A DNA stretch of 64,000 bases from an uncultured Collinsella sp. (GCA_900550195.1 URRB01000011.1:7471-71470), one strand, 5' to 3'. Shown: positions 18,601-27,689, counted from the first letter of the stretch. The notes: generated from the letters alone by a model not told the origin. Translations and numbers: made by a program.

Positions 18601-20631
18601 TTAAGCGTCAAGGAATCGTGCATCATGTGCATGCTTCTCGATGTACTCGCGGCGATAGCCGACCTCGGAACCCATCAGCTCGCGCACGGCGCGGTCCGCC
18701 ACCACGGCGTCCTCGATCGACACACGCTGCAGAATGCGGGTCTTTGGGTCCATCGTCGTCGAGGCAAGCTGTTTGGGGTCCATCTCGCCCAGGCCCTTGT
18801 AGCGCTGGACGGTATAGCCCTTGCGCTTTTTGGTGATCTTGCCGTCCTTGGCCTTGCCGTCCTCGTCGTTATCATCGGGGTTCAGGCCCAGACTCTGGAT
18901 GGTATCGCGCAGGATCTCGTCTTCGGGCTGGCGGCCGTTGGGATACACGTAGTGGATCTTGTTGCGCACCTTAATGCCAAAGATGGGCGGGCAGGCAACA
19001 TAGACGTAGCCGGCATCGATCAGCGGACGCATGTACTTGTAGAAGAACGTCAGCAGCAGGATGCGGATATGCGCGCCGTCGACGTCTGCATCGGTCATGA
19101 TGATGATCTTGTGGTAGCGCGCCTTGGTGATATCGAAATCGCCGCCGTCGCCGGCACTCGTCGTGACGCCGCAGCCGATCGCGGTAATCAGCGACTGGAT
19201 GGTGTCACTCGAGAACGCGCGATGGTCACCAACGCGCTCGACGTTCAAAATCTTGCCGCGCAGGGGCAGAATCGCCTGGATGTCTCGGCGACGGCCGTCC
19301 TTGGCCGAACCGCCTGCCGAGTCGCCCTCTACGATGAAGAGCTCGGTCAGCTCGGCATCGCGCACCGAGCAGTCGGCGAGCTTACCGGGCAGGGACGCCG
19401 TCTCGAGCAGGCTCTTGCGGCGGGTCGCCTCGCGCGCCTTGCGGGCGGCATTGCGCGCCTTGCAGGCCTGCTGCGCCTTCTTGACGATCTCGCGAGCGGG
19501 CTTAGGGTGCTCCTCGAGGTAATCGGCAAGGCCGTCGGTCACGATCTTGAGCGTCAGCGCGCGCATATAGGAGCTGCCGAGCTTGGCCTTGGTCTGGCCC
19601 TCAAACTGCGGATCGGGCAGCTTGACCGAGATAACGGCCGAAAGGCCCTCGCGCACATCGTCGCCGGTCAGATTGGCGTCTTTTTCCTTGAGCAGGTTCT
19701 GCTTGCGCGCATAGTCGTTGATCACGCGGGTGAGCGCGGTGCGGAAGCCCTCAAGGTGCATGCCGCCCTCGGGGGTGTAGATGTCGTTGGCAAACGACAT
19801 GACGTTCTCGCCGTAGCCGCTATTCCACTGCAGGGAAACCTCAACCTCGCCCATCTTGGCCACAGGTGCGTCCGGGTCCGATTTGCCCTCGATGTAGATA
19901 GGCTCCTTAAAGGCCTCGGGGACGTCCTTGCCCTCGTTAAGGAACTTGACGAAGTCGATGATGCCGCCCTCGTAGCAAAACTCCTCCACGTGGGGAGTAG
20001 ACTCGCGCTCGTCAGTCAGCACGATTTTGAGGTTCTTATTGAGGAACGCCGTCTCCTGCAGACGGTTGTGCAGCGTATCGAAATCGTAAATGCAGGTCTC
20101 GAAGATCTCGTCGTCGGGCCAGAAGGTGACGGTGGTGCCCGTCGAATCCGAGGTGCCCACGACCTCCATCTTCTTGACGGTCTTGCCGCGCGAGAACTCC
20201 ATCTCGTAGGTGTTGCCGTCGCGACGAACCTGAACGACCACGCGCTTGGACAGTGCGTTGACGACGGAGATGCCAACGCCGTGCAGGCCGCCCGAGACCT
20301 TATAGGCCGAATTATCGAACTTACCGCCGGCGTGCAAAATCGTCATGACGACCTCGAGCGTCGGGATCTTTTTAACAGGGTGCTCGTCGACGGGGATACC
20401 GCGCCCGTTGTCGACGACCGTGATGGAGTTGTCGGCGTGGACCGTCACCTGGATCTCGGTGCAGAAACCGGCCATGGCCTCGTCGACGGAGTTGTCAACG
20501 ATCTCCCACACCAGGTGATGCAGACCGCTGGCGCTCGTCGAGCCGATATACATGCCCGGGCGCTTACGAACGGCCTCGAGACCTTCGAGAATCTTAATCT
20601 CGCCGCCATCGTAATCGTTTTCGTTTGCCAC
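18601..20631 (-). CDS. gyrB: DNA gyrase subunit B
   Basis: GyrB supplies the ATPase of gyrase. From the GTG at 20631 (AAGGAGG four bases upstream) it has 676 residues. An upstream TTG at 20649 is open but less likely. The GHKL ATPase domain shows the N box EIVDNSVDEAMAG, VVDNGRGIPVD and the GGLHGVG loop. The Toprim domain has EGDSAGGSAKDGR and PLRGKILNVE, and a later TDADVDGAHIR supplies the metal-binding aspartates. The RYKGLGEMDP motif near the C terminus is canonical. Its neighbours recF upstream and gyrA downstream follow the classic origin order, with a DciA-like gene and terminator between recF and gyrB. Confidence 0.97.
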   Translation of the reverse strand: MANENDYDGGEIKILEGLEAVRKRPGMYIGSTSASGLHHLVWEIVDNSVDEAMAGFCTEIQVTVHADNSITVVDNGRGIPVDEHPVKKIPTLEVVMTILHAGGKFDNSAYKVSGGLHGVGISVVNALSKRVVVQVRRDGNTYEMEFSRGKTVKKMEVVGTSDSTGTTVTFWPDDEIFETCIYDFDTLHNRLQETAFLNKNLKIVLTDERESTPHVEEFCYEGGIIDFVKFLNEGKDVPEAFKEPIYIEGKSDPDAPVAKMGEVEVSLQWNSGYGENVMSFANDIYTPEGGMHLEGFRTALTRVINDYARKQNLLKEKDANLTGDDVREGLSAVISVKLPDPQFEGQTKAKLGSSYMRALTLKIVTDGLADYLEEHPKPAREIVKKAQQACKARNAARKAREATRRKSLLETASLPGKLADCSVRDAELTELFIVEGDSAGGSAKDGRRRDIQAILPLRGKILNVERVGDHRAFSSDTIQSLITAIGCGVTTSAGDGGDFDITKARYHKIIIMTDADVDGAHIRILLLTFFYKYMRPLIDAGYVYVACPPIFGIKVRNKIHYVYPNGRQPEDEILRDTIQSLGLNPDDNDEDGKAKDGKITKKRKGYTVQRYKGLGEMDPKQLASTTMDPKTRILQRVSIEDAVVADRAVRELMGSEVGYRREYIEKHAHDARFLDA

Positions 20632-20680
20632 ACGTCCTCCTTCAGTCAAGAAAATGTGTACAGCCTTACTAGTTTATCGT

Positions 20681-20710
20681 AAAAAAATACCCTCGGGAAC
20701 GAGGGTATTT
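20681..20710 (-). terminator. Terminator after the DciA-like gene
   Basis: AATACCCTC pairs with GAGGGTATT around a TTCCC loop and runs into T residues on the minus strand. It separates the dnaA-dnaN-recF-dciA transcript from gyrBA. Confidence 0.9.
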
Positions 20711-20736
20711 GGCTCTACAAGGCCACCAGATGCGAT

Positions 20737-21300
20737 TTAAGGCTCTTTTTTGCTTTGCACGCCCTTGGCCCACTCGGCGCTGGCTCTCATGGCATTCTCG
20801 AGGGCCTCGCGCAGTTTTTGGTCTTCGATGGGCGCCACTTGGCGCTCAATCTCGGTGCGCTCGGCCTCACTTAGGTCGGCGTGCGGGGCCGGCGGGCGCT
20901 CGGTCGTCGCCGGGCGCAGGCGCTGCTTGGCGGCGGGCGGCGTGTGACCGGGCGCGGTGGTTTTGAACACCAGGCCGTCCACATGTGCACCGGCGCGCTC
21001 CATACGTGCGCGGATGATCTCGCGCAACAGCGTCATTTCCTGCGTCCACGAGGGCGAGTCGAGATATACCAGCAGCTCATTGGACTCGGGCAGGTAGCGC
21101 AGGCCCGTCACATGCCGCCCCTCGCGCGTGCCCGAGCACACCGCGTTCCACGCGCGATAGATCGCGCGCGACTCCTCGGCAGCCTCCATCTGCGCACGGC
21201 GCTCAGGTGTTGCAGCCGCCAGGATGCGCTGGCGCTCTGCGTTCAAAAACCCACTGAAGGCGACTGTCTCGCTCTCGCGCTCGTAATTAGCACGTCTCAC
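20737..21300 (-). CDS. DUF721 / DciA-like protein
   Basis: A 187-residue protein with the DUF721 pattern in its middle: YRAWNAVCSGTREGRHVTGLRYLPESNELLVYLDSPSW split over about 40 residues, followed by a helix TQEMTLLREIIRARME. DciA is the ancestral loader of the DnaB helicase in bacteria that lack DnaC, and DUF721 genes next to recF are common in actinobacteria. The start at 21300 overlaps the recF stop by 14 bp, so translation is coupled. The C-terminal third is a Pro/Arg-rich linker and a short acidic helix. Assignment as helicase loader is an inference from family and position. Confidence 0.75.
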   Translation of the reverse strand: MRRANYERESETVAFSGFLNAERQRILAAATPERRAQMEAAEESRAIYRAWNAVCSGTREGRHVTGLRYLPESNELLVYLDSPSWTQEMTLLREIIRARMERAGAHVDGLVFKTTAPGHTPPAAKQRLRPATTERPPAPHADLSEAERTEIERQVAPIEDQKLREALENAMRASAEWAKGVQSKKEP

Positions 21301-22387
21301 CCATGCTCACCACCTTGGCTCGATCAAGCAGGTCATCGGTAAAATACCCCAGGTTGGTCGTGGTTATGACCGCCTGGATATCATCGCCGATCAGCCGCAG
21401 AAAAGCACCGCGGCGCTCGCCGTCGAGTTCGCTCATCACGTCATCCAAAAGCAGCAACGGGGCGGTGCCCAGGACATCGCGAGCCACGGCCACCTCCGCC
21501 ACCTTCCAGGCCAGAACCAACGTTCGCTGCTGACCTTGGCTGGCAAATGAACGGGCGGAGCGACCCGCCACGGTAAACTCAATCTCATCGCGATGCGGTC
21601 CCACCAACGTCACGCCGCGGCGAATTTCCTCGTCGGCGTGCTCATCAAGGGCAGCCAGCATGCGCTCGTACGCCCAGCCCTTCAGCTCTTCGCGACCCTC
21701 GACCTGGGGCAAATCCCCCAGCGTGGACGTATAGGTCACGTTGGCAGCCTCACCGGACGCCACTTGCCCGTAGGCAGTGTGTACATGGCCCGCCAGCCGG
21801 TCGAGCAGGGCCAACCGGTGCACGAGCAGAGCCGCGCCCGCGCGGGCAATCGAATCGTTCCACGCGCCGAGCATCTCACGGCAGCACCAGGTCTCCTTGA
21901 GCAAGGCGTTACGCTGGGTCACGCAGCGCCCATAGGTGCTCGCAAGATCGGCATAGCGTGCGCTCAGTTGCATGCCAAAGTCATCGAGGGCGGCGCGGCG
22001 CACACTGGCGCCTCGCTTAACCATGTCCAGATGGTCAGGGCAAAACAGCACGCTCGGCAGAACCCCGCGTACACCGGCGGCAGAGCATCTCTTGCCGTTG
22101 CGGCTAAACGAGCGCTTACCGTCCTCCGCGCTCAATCCCATATCAAGCACGCGGCCGTCGCCCTCGAGCCTCAGCTCGACCTTGCACGAGCCCACGCCGT
22201 CATGGACGAGCTCGGCTGCGGTCGGATGCCTAAACGAGGCGCCGCTCGTCAGCAGCTGCAGCGCCTCTATGAGATTGGTCTTTCCCGCCGCGTTGGGTCC
22301 CGCAAGTATCGTCACGCCCTCGTCCAGGGCAAGGCGATAACTATCGAAGCTGCGGTAGTGCGCGACGGAAAGATCGCGGGCGAACAT
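21287..22387 (-). CDS. recF: DNA replication and repair protein RecF
   Basis: RecF is an SMC-like ATPase that binds gapped DNA with RecO and RecR and helps load RecA. From the ATG at 22387 the protein has 366 residues, close to the family norm. Walker A is GPNAAGKTN, the signature region is SQGQQRTLVLAWK and Walker B is LLLLDDVMSELD. A frame continues upstream past dnaN but reads as out-of-frame dnaN shadow, so it is discarded; an ATG six bases earlier (22393) is an alternative. It starts 16 bp after dnaN and overlaps the DciA-like gene. Confidence 0.95.
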   Translation of the reverse strand: MFARDLSVAHYRSFDSYRLALDEGVTILAGPNAAGKTNLIEALQLLTSGASFRHPTAAELVHDGVGSCKVELRLEGDGRVLDMGLSAEDGKRSFSRNGKRCSAAGVRGVLPSVLFCPDHLDMVKRGASVRRAALDDFGMQLSARYADLASTYGRCVTQRNALLKETWCCREMLGAWNDSIARAGAALLVHRLALLDRLAGHVHTAYGQVASGEAANVTYTSTLGDLPQVEGREELKGWAYERMLAALDEHADEEIRRGVTLVGPHRDEIEFTVAGRSARSFASQGQQRTLVLAWKVAEVAVARDVLGTAPLLLLDDVMSELDGERRGAFLRLIGDDIQAVITTTNLGYFTDDLLDRAKVVSMGETC

Positions 22388-22403
22388 GGTCATAGGGCGG
22401 TTG

Positions 22404-23507
22404 CTAGATGCGGACCGGCATGACCAGGTACAGGTAGTTGATCTTGTCGTAGGACTTGAAGATGCCCGCCTGCGAGTAGCTCTTGAGCTCCAGCGTGATC
22501 TCCTTCTCCTTGGACAGAGCATTGAGGCAGCCGAAGATGTAGTGGTAGTTGAAGGCGATGGTACCCGACTCGCCCTCGGCCTCGACATCGATCGTCTCCT
22601 GCGCAAGGTCCTGGTCATTGGAAATGGAGGACAGGCCCATCTGCCCGTTCTCGACATCGATCTCGAACTTGACAGCGGGGTTGGCGCTCGCGATAACGGC
22701 CACGCGCTTGAGGGCGGCGTTAAAGGCGGCGACGTCGATCTTGACGCTCGTCACGCACGAATCGGGGATGAGCTGCTTGTAGTTGGGGTACATGCCCTCG
22801 ATACGGCGCGACACGTAGGTGGTGTTGCCGGCCTCGAAGACGACCTGGGTGTCGGTAGCCCCGATCATGATGGTCGCCTGGCTGGCCATGATGTTCAGCG
22901 CGTCGTTAAAGGCGTCGGCCGGAACGTTGAGCTCAAAGGAGCCCTCGAGGGTCGAGGTCTCGACCTGCGTATCGCACACGGCCAAGCGGAAGGAATCGGT
23001 CGCCACCAGGCGCACGGTGTTGTTCTCGACCTTCATGTGCACGCCACCCAGGATGGGGCGGGCCTTGTCGGTCGAGGTGACGCGCCACACGCGGCCGACC
23101 ATCTCGGACAAGATATCGGTCGGCAGCTCCACGGCACTCTCGATGGCATAGGCCGGAAACTCGGGGAAGTCATTGGCATCGAGCGTGTTCAGGCGGAAAG
23201 AGCTCTTCTCGCAACCAATCAGCACCTGGCGCTCGGACAGCTCAAAGGTGACCGGGGCATCGGGGAGGGTCTTAGTGATATTGGAAAGCATCTTACAGGG
23301 GATAACCATCTCGCCCTCTTCTTCGACATGCGCCGCGATGCGATGACGGATCGAGATGGTGTAGTTAGAGGTCTGGAATTCCAAGATGCCGTCTTGCGCC
23401 TTGACGAGCACGCCCGACAGGATGGGAAGGGTGGATGCCGAAGCGACACCCTTCATAACGACGCCGATGGCTTGTGTAAGCGAGCTCTGGCTGACGGTGA
23501 ACTTCAT
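22404..23507 (-). CDS. dnaN: DNA polymerase III beta sliding clamp
   Basis: DnaN forms the dimeric ring that tethers DNA polymerase III to DNA. The 367-residue protein begins MKFTVSQSSLTQAIGVVMKG and shows three repeated clamp domains of about 120 residues. It ends in YLVMPVRI, the family's usual C-terminal pattern (MPMRL-like), part of the partner-binding cleft. The ATG at 23507 follows an AAAGGT site within a very AT-rich leader. It lies between dnaA and recF in the standard order. Confidence 0.97.
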   Translation of the reverse strand: MKFTVSQSSLTQAIGVVMKGVASASTLPILSGVLVKAQDGILEFQTSNYTISIRHRIAAHVEEEGEMVIPCKMLSNITKTLPDAPVTFELSERQVLIGCEKSSFRLNTLDANDFPEFPAYAIESAVELPTDILSEMVGRVWRVTSTDKARPILGGVHMKVENNTVRLVATDSFRLAVCDTQVETSTLEGSFELNVPADAFNDALNIMASQATIMIGATDTQVVFEAGNTTYVSRRIEGMYPNYKQLIPDSCVTSVKIDVAAFNAALKRVAVIASANPAVKFEIDVENGQMGLSSISNDQDLAQETIDVEAEGESGTIAFNYHYIFGCLNALSKEKEITLELKSYSQAGIFKSYDKINYLYLVMPVRI

Positions 23508-23745
23508 CTTTTAATACCTTTCTATAGATATAAATATCTTAATAATAGTAATAGCACTGACGAAACTGTTGATTACTCCCAAAGACGCAGGTCAGACCCA
23601 GAAAGAGAATCGACAGCAACCTGTGTGCAATGGGGGTGGTTTTCCACGTTCAAAACCTGCGCAAAACTTTTCATCACCGCGGGTTGGGTTTTAGACACCT
23701 TATGCCCGTGGTTTCGACAAGTTTTCAACAGGTGTCTCTATTTCC
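23508..23745. other. dnaA-dnaN intergenic region, candidate oriC
   Basis: This 238-bp gap has an AT-rich tract (about 23520-23556) suited to strand opening, and DnaA-box-like 9-mers: TTTTCCACG (23640-23648) and TTTTCAACA (23722-23730). In actinobacteria such as Streptomyces and Mycobacterium, oriC lies here. The dnaN promoter must also lie here. Box identity is by eye against TTATCCACA, with two mismatches each. Confidence 0.45.
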
Positions 23746-25482
23746 CTACGAGCGCAGTGTAATTTTATCGCGCAGTGACTTGAGGTCTTCGGTGACGGTG
23801 CGGTCTTCCTGGATCATCTTCTGGACCTTTTTGTAGCTCGTGCTGACGGTCGAGTGGTTGCGGTTGCCAAATTCGGCGCCCACTGCCGTGGTCGTCATCT
23901 CGCACATCTCGATGGCCAGGTAGATAGCGATATGGCGTGCTTTGGCGATATTGGCGTTGCGACGCGGGCCGATGAGCTCCTCGTGCGTCACGCCGTACTG
24001 CTCTTCAATGACGGACTGAACCGTTTGCACGTTGATCTTTTTGGCCGATGTGTCGAAGTACTGGCTGGCGATGGCGTCGATATCGTCAAAGGTGAGCTCT
24101 CCGCCCTCGCGCTCGCGGTCGCCCGCCTCGCCGGCGCAGCGCTCGCAGAAGCTCTCGAGTTCGCGGATGTTGGTGCCCGACACCTCTGCCATGTGTTTAA
24201 AGTGCTCGTCGGTCAGGCGCCCGCCGTCGCCCCCATAGGCCGCCAGCAGCGAGTCGTCGCCTGCCTCGGGAGCGGCGACGATGGTGTTCTCGTAATAGCG
24301 CTGCAAGATCTTGTATTTCATCTCGTAGCTGGGCTCTGCGACCAGGCAGAGCATGCCGGCGTTGAAGCGGCTGGTCAAACGCTCGTCCATGCTCAGGTCC
24401 TTGGGGGCGCGGTCTGCCGCGATGACGACCTTCTTGTTGTTGCGGATGAACTCGTCCATGAGCTGGAAAAAGTAGTCCACGCTCGCGCGCTTGCCGATGA
24501 TGTTTTGGATGTCATCGATGATGAGTACGTCCACGCCGTGGTACGCCTGCATGATGGGAGCGTTGCTCTTCTTTTGACGGTCGAACTCGGTCATCAGGTC
24601 GTCCAGATACGCCTGGGAGTTGGCATACTTGACCTTGATCTCGGGCGACTTCTCGGCGAGCTCGTTTTTGATGGCAAGCAGCAGGTGCGTCTTGCCTAGG
24701 CCCGATTTGCCGTAGATGAACAGTGATGTGCATGTGCCGCGCTCGTCCGCGAGGGCGGCAAACTTGAGTGCCGAGCGATAGGCATGGCTGTTCTCTGGGC
24801 CGTAGACAAAGTTTTCAAAGGTAAATTTTGAGTTCGCGGCGAGCGGGGCTCCATCCGTATTCTGCTCGGCCGGCACGGTCGGCGCTGACATGGGTGAAGC
24901 GGGCGCCGCAGCTTGCGTGGATTTAGTCGGCGCCCCGCCCTTCATCTGGTTCATCATGCGACGAAAATCGTCGGCCGAGAGCGTGTTTTTGATTGCAATG
25001 CCCGAATCCGCGCCCGCCGCTGCGTCGTGAGCGATGGGCATGTGCGTGACGGGCGCGTTCGTTGGCGTCGCCGCCGCGGTCGGCAACGGTGCCATGGTTT
25101 CACGGGAAACATCGCTGTGCTGGTGCTCGACCGTCGACGCGTCGCCTGCGGAGGCCGGCACCGCCGGGGAAGCAGCGGGAGCCGTGGCGGGCGCCGTGGC
25201 GGGCGCCGTGGCGGCAGCGGATTCCGTCGCGGCGCCTTGCGGTGCCACGATGTCGAGCGCGATCGGTGCAAAGGCGATTTCTTCCAGATAGGCCTCAATA
25301 GTCGGCTGATGCTTTTTGAGCTGCGCGATGGCAAAGCGCGAGGGGGCCTCGATCGTGAGCGTATCTTCGGTCAGGCTTATGGCGCGCGATTGCCCCAGCA
25401 TGTTGATGAGGCGTGCATCTTGGCCGTCGCGCTGGCAAAAGGCGATGGCATCCCCCAGGATGATGCTTGCTTCCTCGTCCAC
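23746..25482 (-). CDS. dnaA: Chromosomal replication initiator protein DnaA
   Basis: DnaA binds origin boxes and melts oriC when bound to ATP. The 578-residue protein is long for the family. Domain I covers residues 1-75. Domain II (about 80-218) is a long Ala/Pro/Thr-rich linker with an ATAP repeat. The AAA+ domain has Walker A GKSGLGKT (258-265) and Walker B VLIIDDIQ, and domain IV has EFGNRNHSTVSTSYKKV, the box-recognition helix-turn-helix. It starts only 15 bp after the GHKL-ATPase gene, so both are probably one transcript. A degenerate parS lies inside the linker coding region. Confidence 0.97.
   Translation of the reverse strand: MDEEASIILGDAIAFCQRDGQDARLINMLGQSRAISLTEDTLTIEAPSRFAIAQLKKHQPTIEAYLEEIAFAPIALDIVAPQGAATESAAATAPATAPATAPAASPAVPASAGDASTVEHQHSDVSRETMAPLPTAAATPTNAPVTHMPIAHDAAAGADSGIAIKNTLSADDFRRMMNQMKGGAPTKSTQAAAPASPMSAPTVPAEQNTDGAPLAANSKFTFENFVYGPENSHAYRSALKFAALADERGTCTSLFIYGKSGLGKTHLLLAIKNELAEKSPEIKVKYANSQAYLDDLMTEFDRQKKSNAPIMQAYHGVDVLIIDDIQNIIGKRASVDYFFQLMDEFIRNNKKVVIAADRAPKDLSMDERLTSRFNAGMLCLVAEPSYEMKYKILQRYYENTIVAAPEAGDDSLLAAYGGDGGRLTDEHFKHMAEVSGTNIRELESFCERCAGEAGDREREGGELTFDDIDAIASQYFDTSAKKINVQTVQSVIEEQYGVTHEELIGPRRNANIAKARHIAIYLAIEMCEMTTTAVGAEFGNRNHSTVSTSYKKVQKMIQEDRTVTEDLKSLRDKITLRS
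25096..25111. promoter_or_regulatory. Degenerate parS site inside dnaA
   Basis: This 16-mer matches the parS consensus TGTTTCACGTGAAACA at 14 of 16 positions. It lies in the dnaA linker coding region, about 5 kb from the main parS cluster. Confidence 0.45.
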
Positions 25483-25497
25483 TGTCTCTCCCGTTCT

Positions 25498-26850
25498 TTA
25501 GCTCTGAGCTCGTACGCGAGCGGCGCCGAGTTCGGTCAGATGGTATTTCTGGCCATGCTTGATGACCAAGCCGGCCTGCGCCAAGTCATTGAGCGTGCGT
25601 GACCAAGTGGGGGCCGAGTTTCCAAACGCCCTCGCCAGATCGGTTGCACCGCACGCTTGATTTTGCGCCAGATAGCCCAGCGCGGCGTTGCCGCGATCGC
25701 TTACGAACACGTCCGGTTGTGGCTGCGCATGCTGATTTGCTGCATTAGGATACATCATTTGAGCTGCTGGTTGTTGAGAACTCTGCATCGGTGGCATTTG
25801 CTGTTGAAAACTTTGAGGCCACTGTTGGTAAGGCTGCGGAGGCATCTGCTGGGCCCAGGGGTTGTACTGCTGCTGCGGCATCTGCTGGTACGGCTGCTGA
25901 TATCCTTGCTGGTACTGCTGCGGGAACTGCTGGCCGTACCCCAGTGGCGGCATCTGCTGATATGGATATCCCTGTTGGTACGGCTGATAGCCCATTTGCT
26001 GGCCACCCGGTGCGCCCGTCGCCTGCTGCATTGCTGCTGCATCCTGATCCGCCAGCGGCACGGCCTCTGGCATGCTTGGCGGCATCGACATCGATGCCGC
26101 TTGGGGTTCTTGTGTAGGAGGCATTCCGGGCTGCTGCATCTGTCCCACGGTGGGCTGCATCTGCTGCGTTGCCATGGGCTGCTGCGCAAAAGCTCCCGGC
26201 AGGGGATATGTGGGCTGCTCCGTCTCGGGCCGCACGGCAGCGCCGCGTCCGCCGGCACGCTCGATTTCCTGCACGCGTTTAGGGTTCAGGCTTACCGTAA
26301 CCACGGTGCCGTTGCCCATGTTGTCCTCGATGGATACGGCACCGCCGGCGTTTTCCAAATACTCCTGCACCATGGGAAACCCTGCTCCGGTTCCACGGAT
26401 ATAGCGCTTCATCTTGCTGTTTGCGCTGGTAACGCCAAAGTCGAAAGCACGTTCCTTGTCGTCGATGCCGGGTCCTTGGTCAGCAAAGCGGATGGTGTCT
26501 CCGCCGTCCAGAATCGAGATGATGGGCTCGGCAAAGTGTGCGTGGATAAAGTTTTCGACAATCTCGCGGATGACCATGAGCGAGATATGGCCACCTTGTT
26601 CTTTCATGCACTGGTAGACGGTGTTGGTCGTCTCTTCCAAATACGTGCGGACATCTTGCGGATCAATGACGATCACCCGCGGTGTCGACAGCATGTCGTC
26701 ATAGACGGCGATGCGCGCGGCGTACATGGCTTTTGGCGCCTGCGTGGTCGTCTGCTCGCCTTCCGCACGCTCTTCGCGCACGCCGGTGATGTGCTCGTTG
26801 TCGGGTGCCGGGTCTCCGGAATCGACCATAGTGTAAAAGTCGTCAGACAT
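25498..26850 (-). CDS. GHKL ATPase with Gln/Pro-rich linker and C-terminal winged helix
   Basis: A 450-residue protein with three parts. Residues about 45-195 are a GHKL (histidine-kinase/SpoIIAB-type) ATPase: N box VIREIVENFIHAHF (Glu99, Asn100), G1 box FADQGPGID and G2 box RGTGAGFPMVQEYLENAGG. Residues about 200-380 are rich in Gln, Pro, Met and Tyr and look disordered. Residues 385-450 form a winged-helix DNA-binding unit (NAALGYLAQNQACGATDLAR, then a TWSRTLNDL helix and KYHLTE wing). There is no phospho-acceptor His domain and no membrane segment. It is first in an apparent operon with dnaA and starts beside the putative origin. It may sense nucleotide or sigma/anti-sigma signals and control dnaA; this is inference. 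Confidence 0.75.
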   Translation of the reverse strand: MSDDFYTMVDSGDPAPDNEHITGVREERAEGEQTTTQAPKAMYAARIAVYDDMLSTPRVIVIDPQDVRTYLEETTNTVYQCMKEQGGHISLMVIREIVENFIHAHFAEPIISILDGGDTIRFADQGPGIDDKERAFDFGVTSANSKMKRYIRGTGAGFPMVQEYLENAGGAVSIEDNMGNGTVVTVSLNPKRVQEIERAGGRGAAVRPETEQPTYPLPGAFAQQPMATQQMQPTVGQMQQPGMPPTQEPQAASMSMPPSMPEAVPLADQDAAAMQQATGAPGGQQMGYQPYQQGYPYQQMPPLGYGQQFPQQYQQGYQQPYQQMPQQQYNPWAQQMPPQPYQQWPQSFQQQMPPMQSSQQPAAQMMYPNAANQHAQPQPDVFVSDRGNAALGYLAQNQACGATDLARAFGNSAPTWSRTLNDLAQAGLVIKHGQKYHLTELGAARVRAQS

Positions 26851-27195
26851 GCCGCTCGCAATCTTTCAAAAGGTTTCGAACAAATAGTAGCTCACCGTGC
26901 AACGTTTCTCATCTTTCGACAACTTTTCAAAACTTGTTGAAAACTTTGGAAAATGGGCGAAAAGTTCTCAACATTGCCAACATGACCTGTTGAAAACTCG
27001 ATGAAATATCGTGAAAGGTTGCCATGAGGCGCAAATTTCGGTTGTGCTTATGGGGGAACCGTGTGAACTGCGCAACCTTTTACCTTTGATTTCTTGACAT
27101 TTGAACATTGATTTCCCTACAATCTTCAAGCTCACGTGTCTATATCTGCGTCCGCGTCCCCGCGGACACTCGAAATGCAGCAGGAGGAACTTAAG
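26851..27195. other. Divergent intergenic region at the strand switch, candidate oriC
   Basis: The minus-strand replication genes and plus-strand rpmH cluster diverge from this 345-bp gap. It carries TGTTGAAAA at 26935-26943 and 26988-26996, plus TTCTCAACA at 26965-26973, all close to the 9-mer TTTTCAACA found in the dnaA-dnaN gap. AT-rich segments flank them. The rpmH promoter occupies its right part. It contains no credible gene. Confidence 0.5.
27094..27123 (+). promoter_or_regulatory. Promoter of rpmH
   Basis: A perfect -35 TTGACA (27094-27099) and -10 TACAAT (27118-27123), spaced 18 bp, lie about 73 bp before rpmH. Confidence 0.75.
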
Positions 27196-27330
27196 ATGAA
27201 GCGTACGTATCAGCCTAATAAGCGTAAGCGTGCCAAGACCCATGGCTTCCGTGCCCGTATGGCCACTAAGGGTGGTCGTGCCGTGCTCGCCCGTCGTCGC
27301 GCCAAGGGCCGCAAGCGTCTCACTGTCTAG
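27196..27330 (+). CDS. rpmH: 50S ribosomal protein L34
   Basis: L34 is a very small, basic protein buried in the 50S subunit. The 44-residue sequence MKRTYQPNKRKRAKTHGF is diagnostic. The ATG at 27196 with AGGAGG upstream is clear; a frame further upstream is open but not L34. It starts the rpmH-rnpA-yidD-yidC-jag-rsmG plus-strand series, conserved at bacterial origins. Confidence 0.98.
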   Translation: MKRTYQPNKRKRAKTHGFRARMATKGGRAVLARRRAKGRKRLTV

Positions 27331-27350
27331 CAGCGATACACACATCTCGC

Positions 27351-27689
27351 ATGAAGACTATTAAGTCTCGGCAAGATTTCGAGCATGTGTTCAGTCAGGG
27401 GCGTCGTTTCAATCACCCTCTGATTCGAATGACCATATGTGAATCGGTTGGCGAAGGCGACTCCGGAAGGGTCGCCTTCGTTGGTGCTAAGCGACTCGGT
27501 TGTGCCGTCGTGCGCAACCGATCTAAGCGTGTGATGCGCGAGGCCGCCCGCAGCTGCGGATTTCCCGTTGCGGGTTATGACATCATCTTGTTTGCAACTC
27601 CCAAGACGAGGGTTTCCTCGCCGCAGGAGATGGACAAGGCGTTGCGTTCGCTTATGAAGCGCGCCGGCGTTGCCGGGGAGGAGCGATGA
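27351..27689 (+). CDS. rnpA: Ribonuclease P protein component
   Basis: RnpA assists the RNase P RNA in cleaving the 5' leader from tRNA precursors. The 112-residue basic protein has the RNR motif region GCAVVRNRSKRVMREAAR, the signature of the family, and the usual KTIKSRQDFEHVFSQGRR start. It follows rpmH by 20 bp and overlaps yidD by four bases. Confidence 0.95.
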   Translation: MKTIKSRQDFEHVFSQGRRFNHPLIRMTICESVGEGDSGRVAFVGAKRLGCAVVRNRSKRVMREAARSCGFPVAGYDIILFATPKTRVSSPQEMDKALRSLMKRAGVAGEER

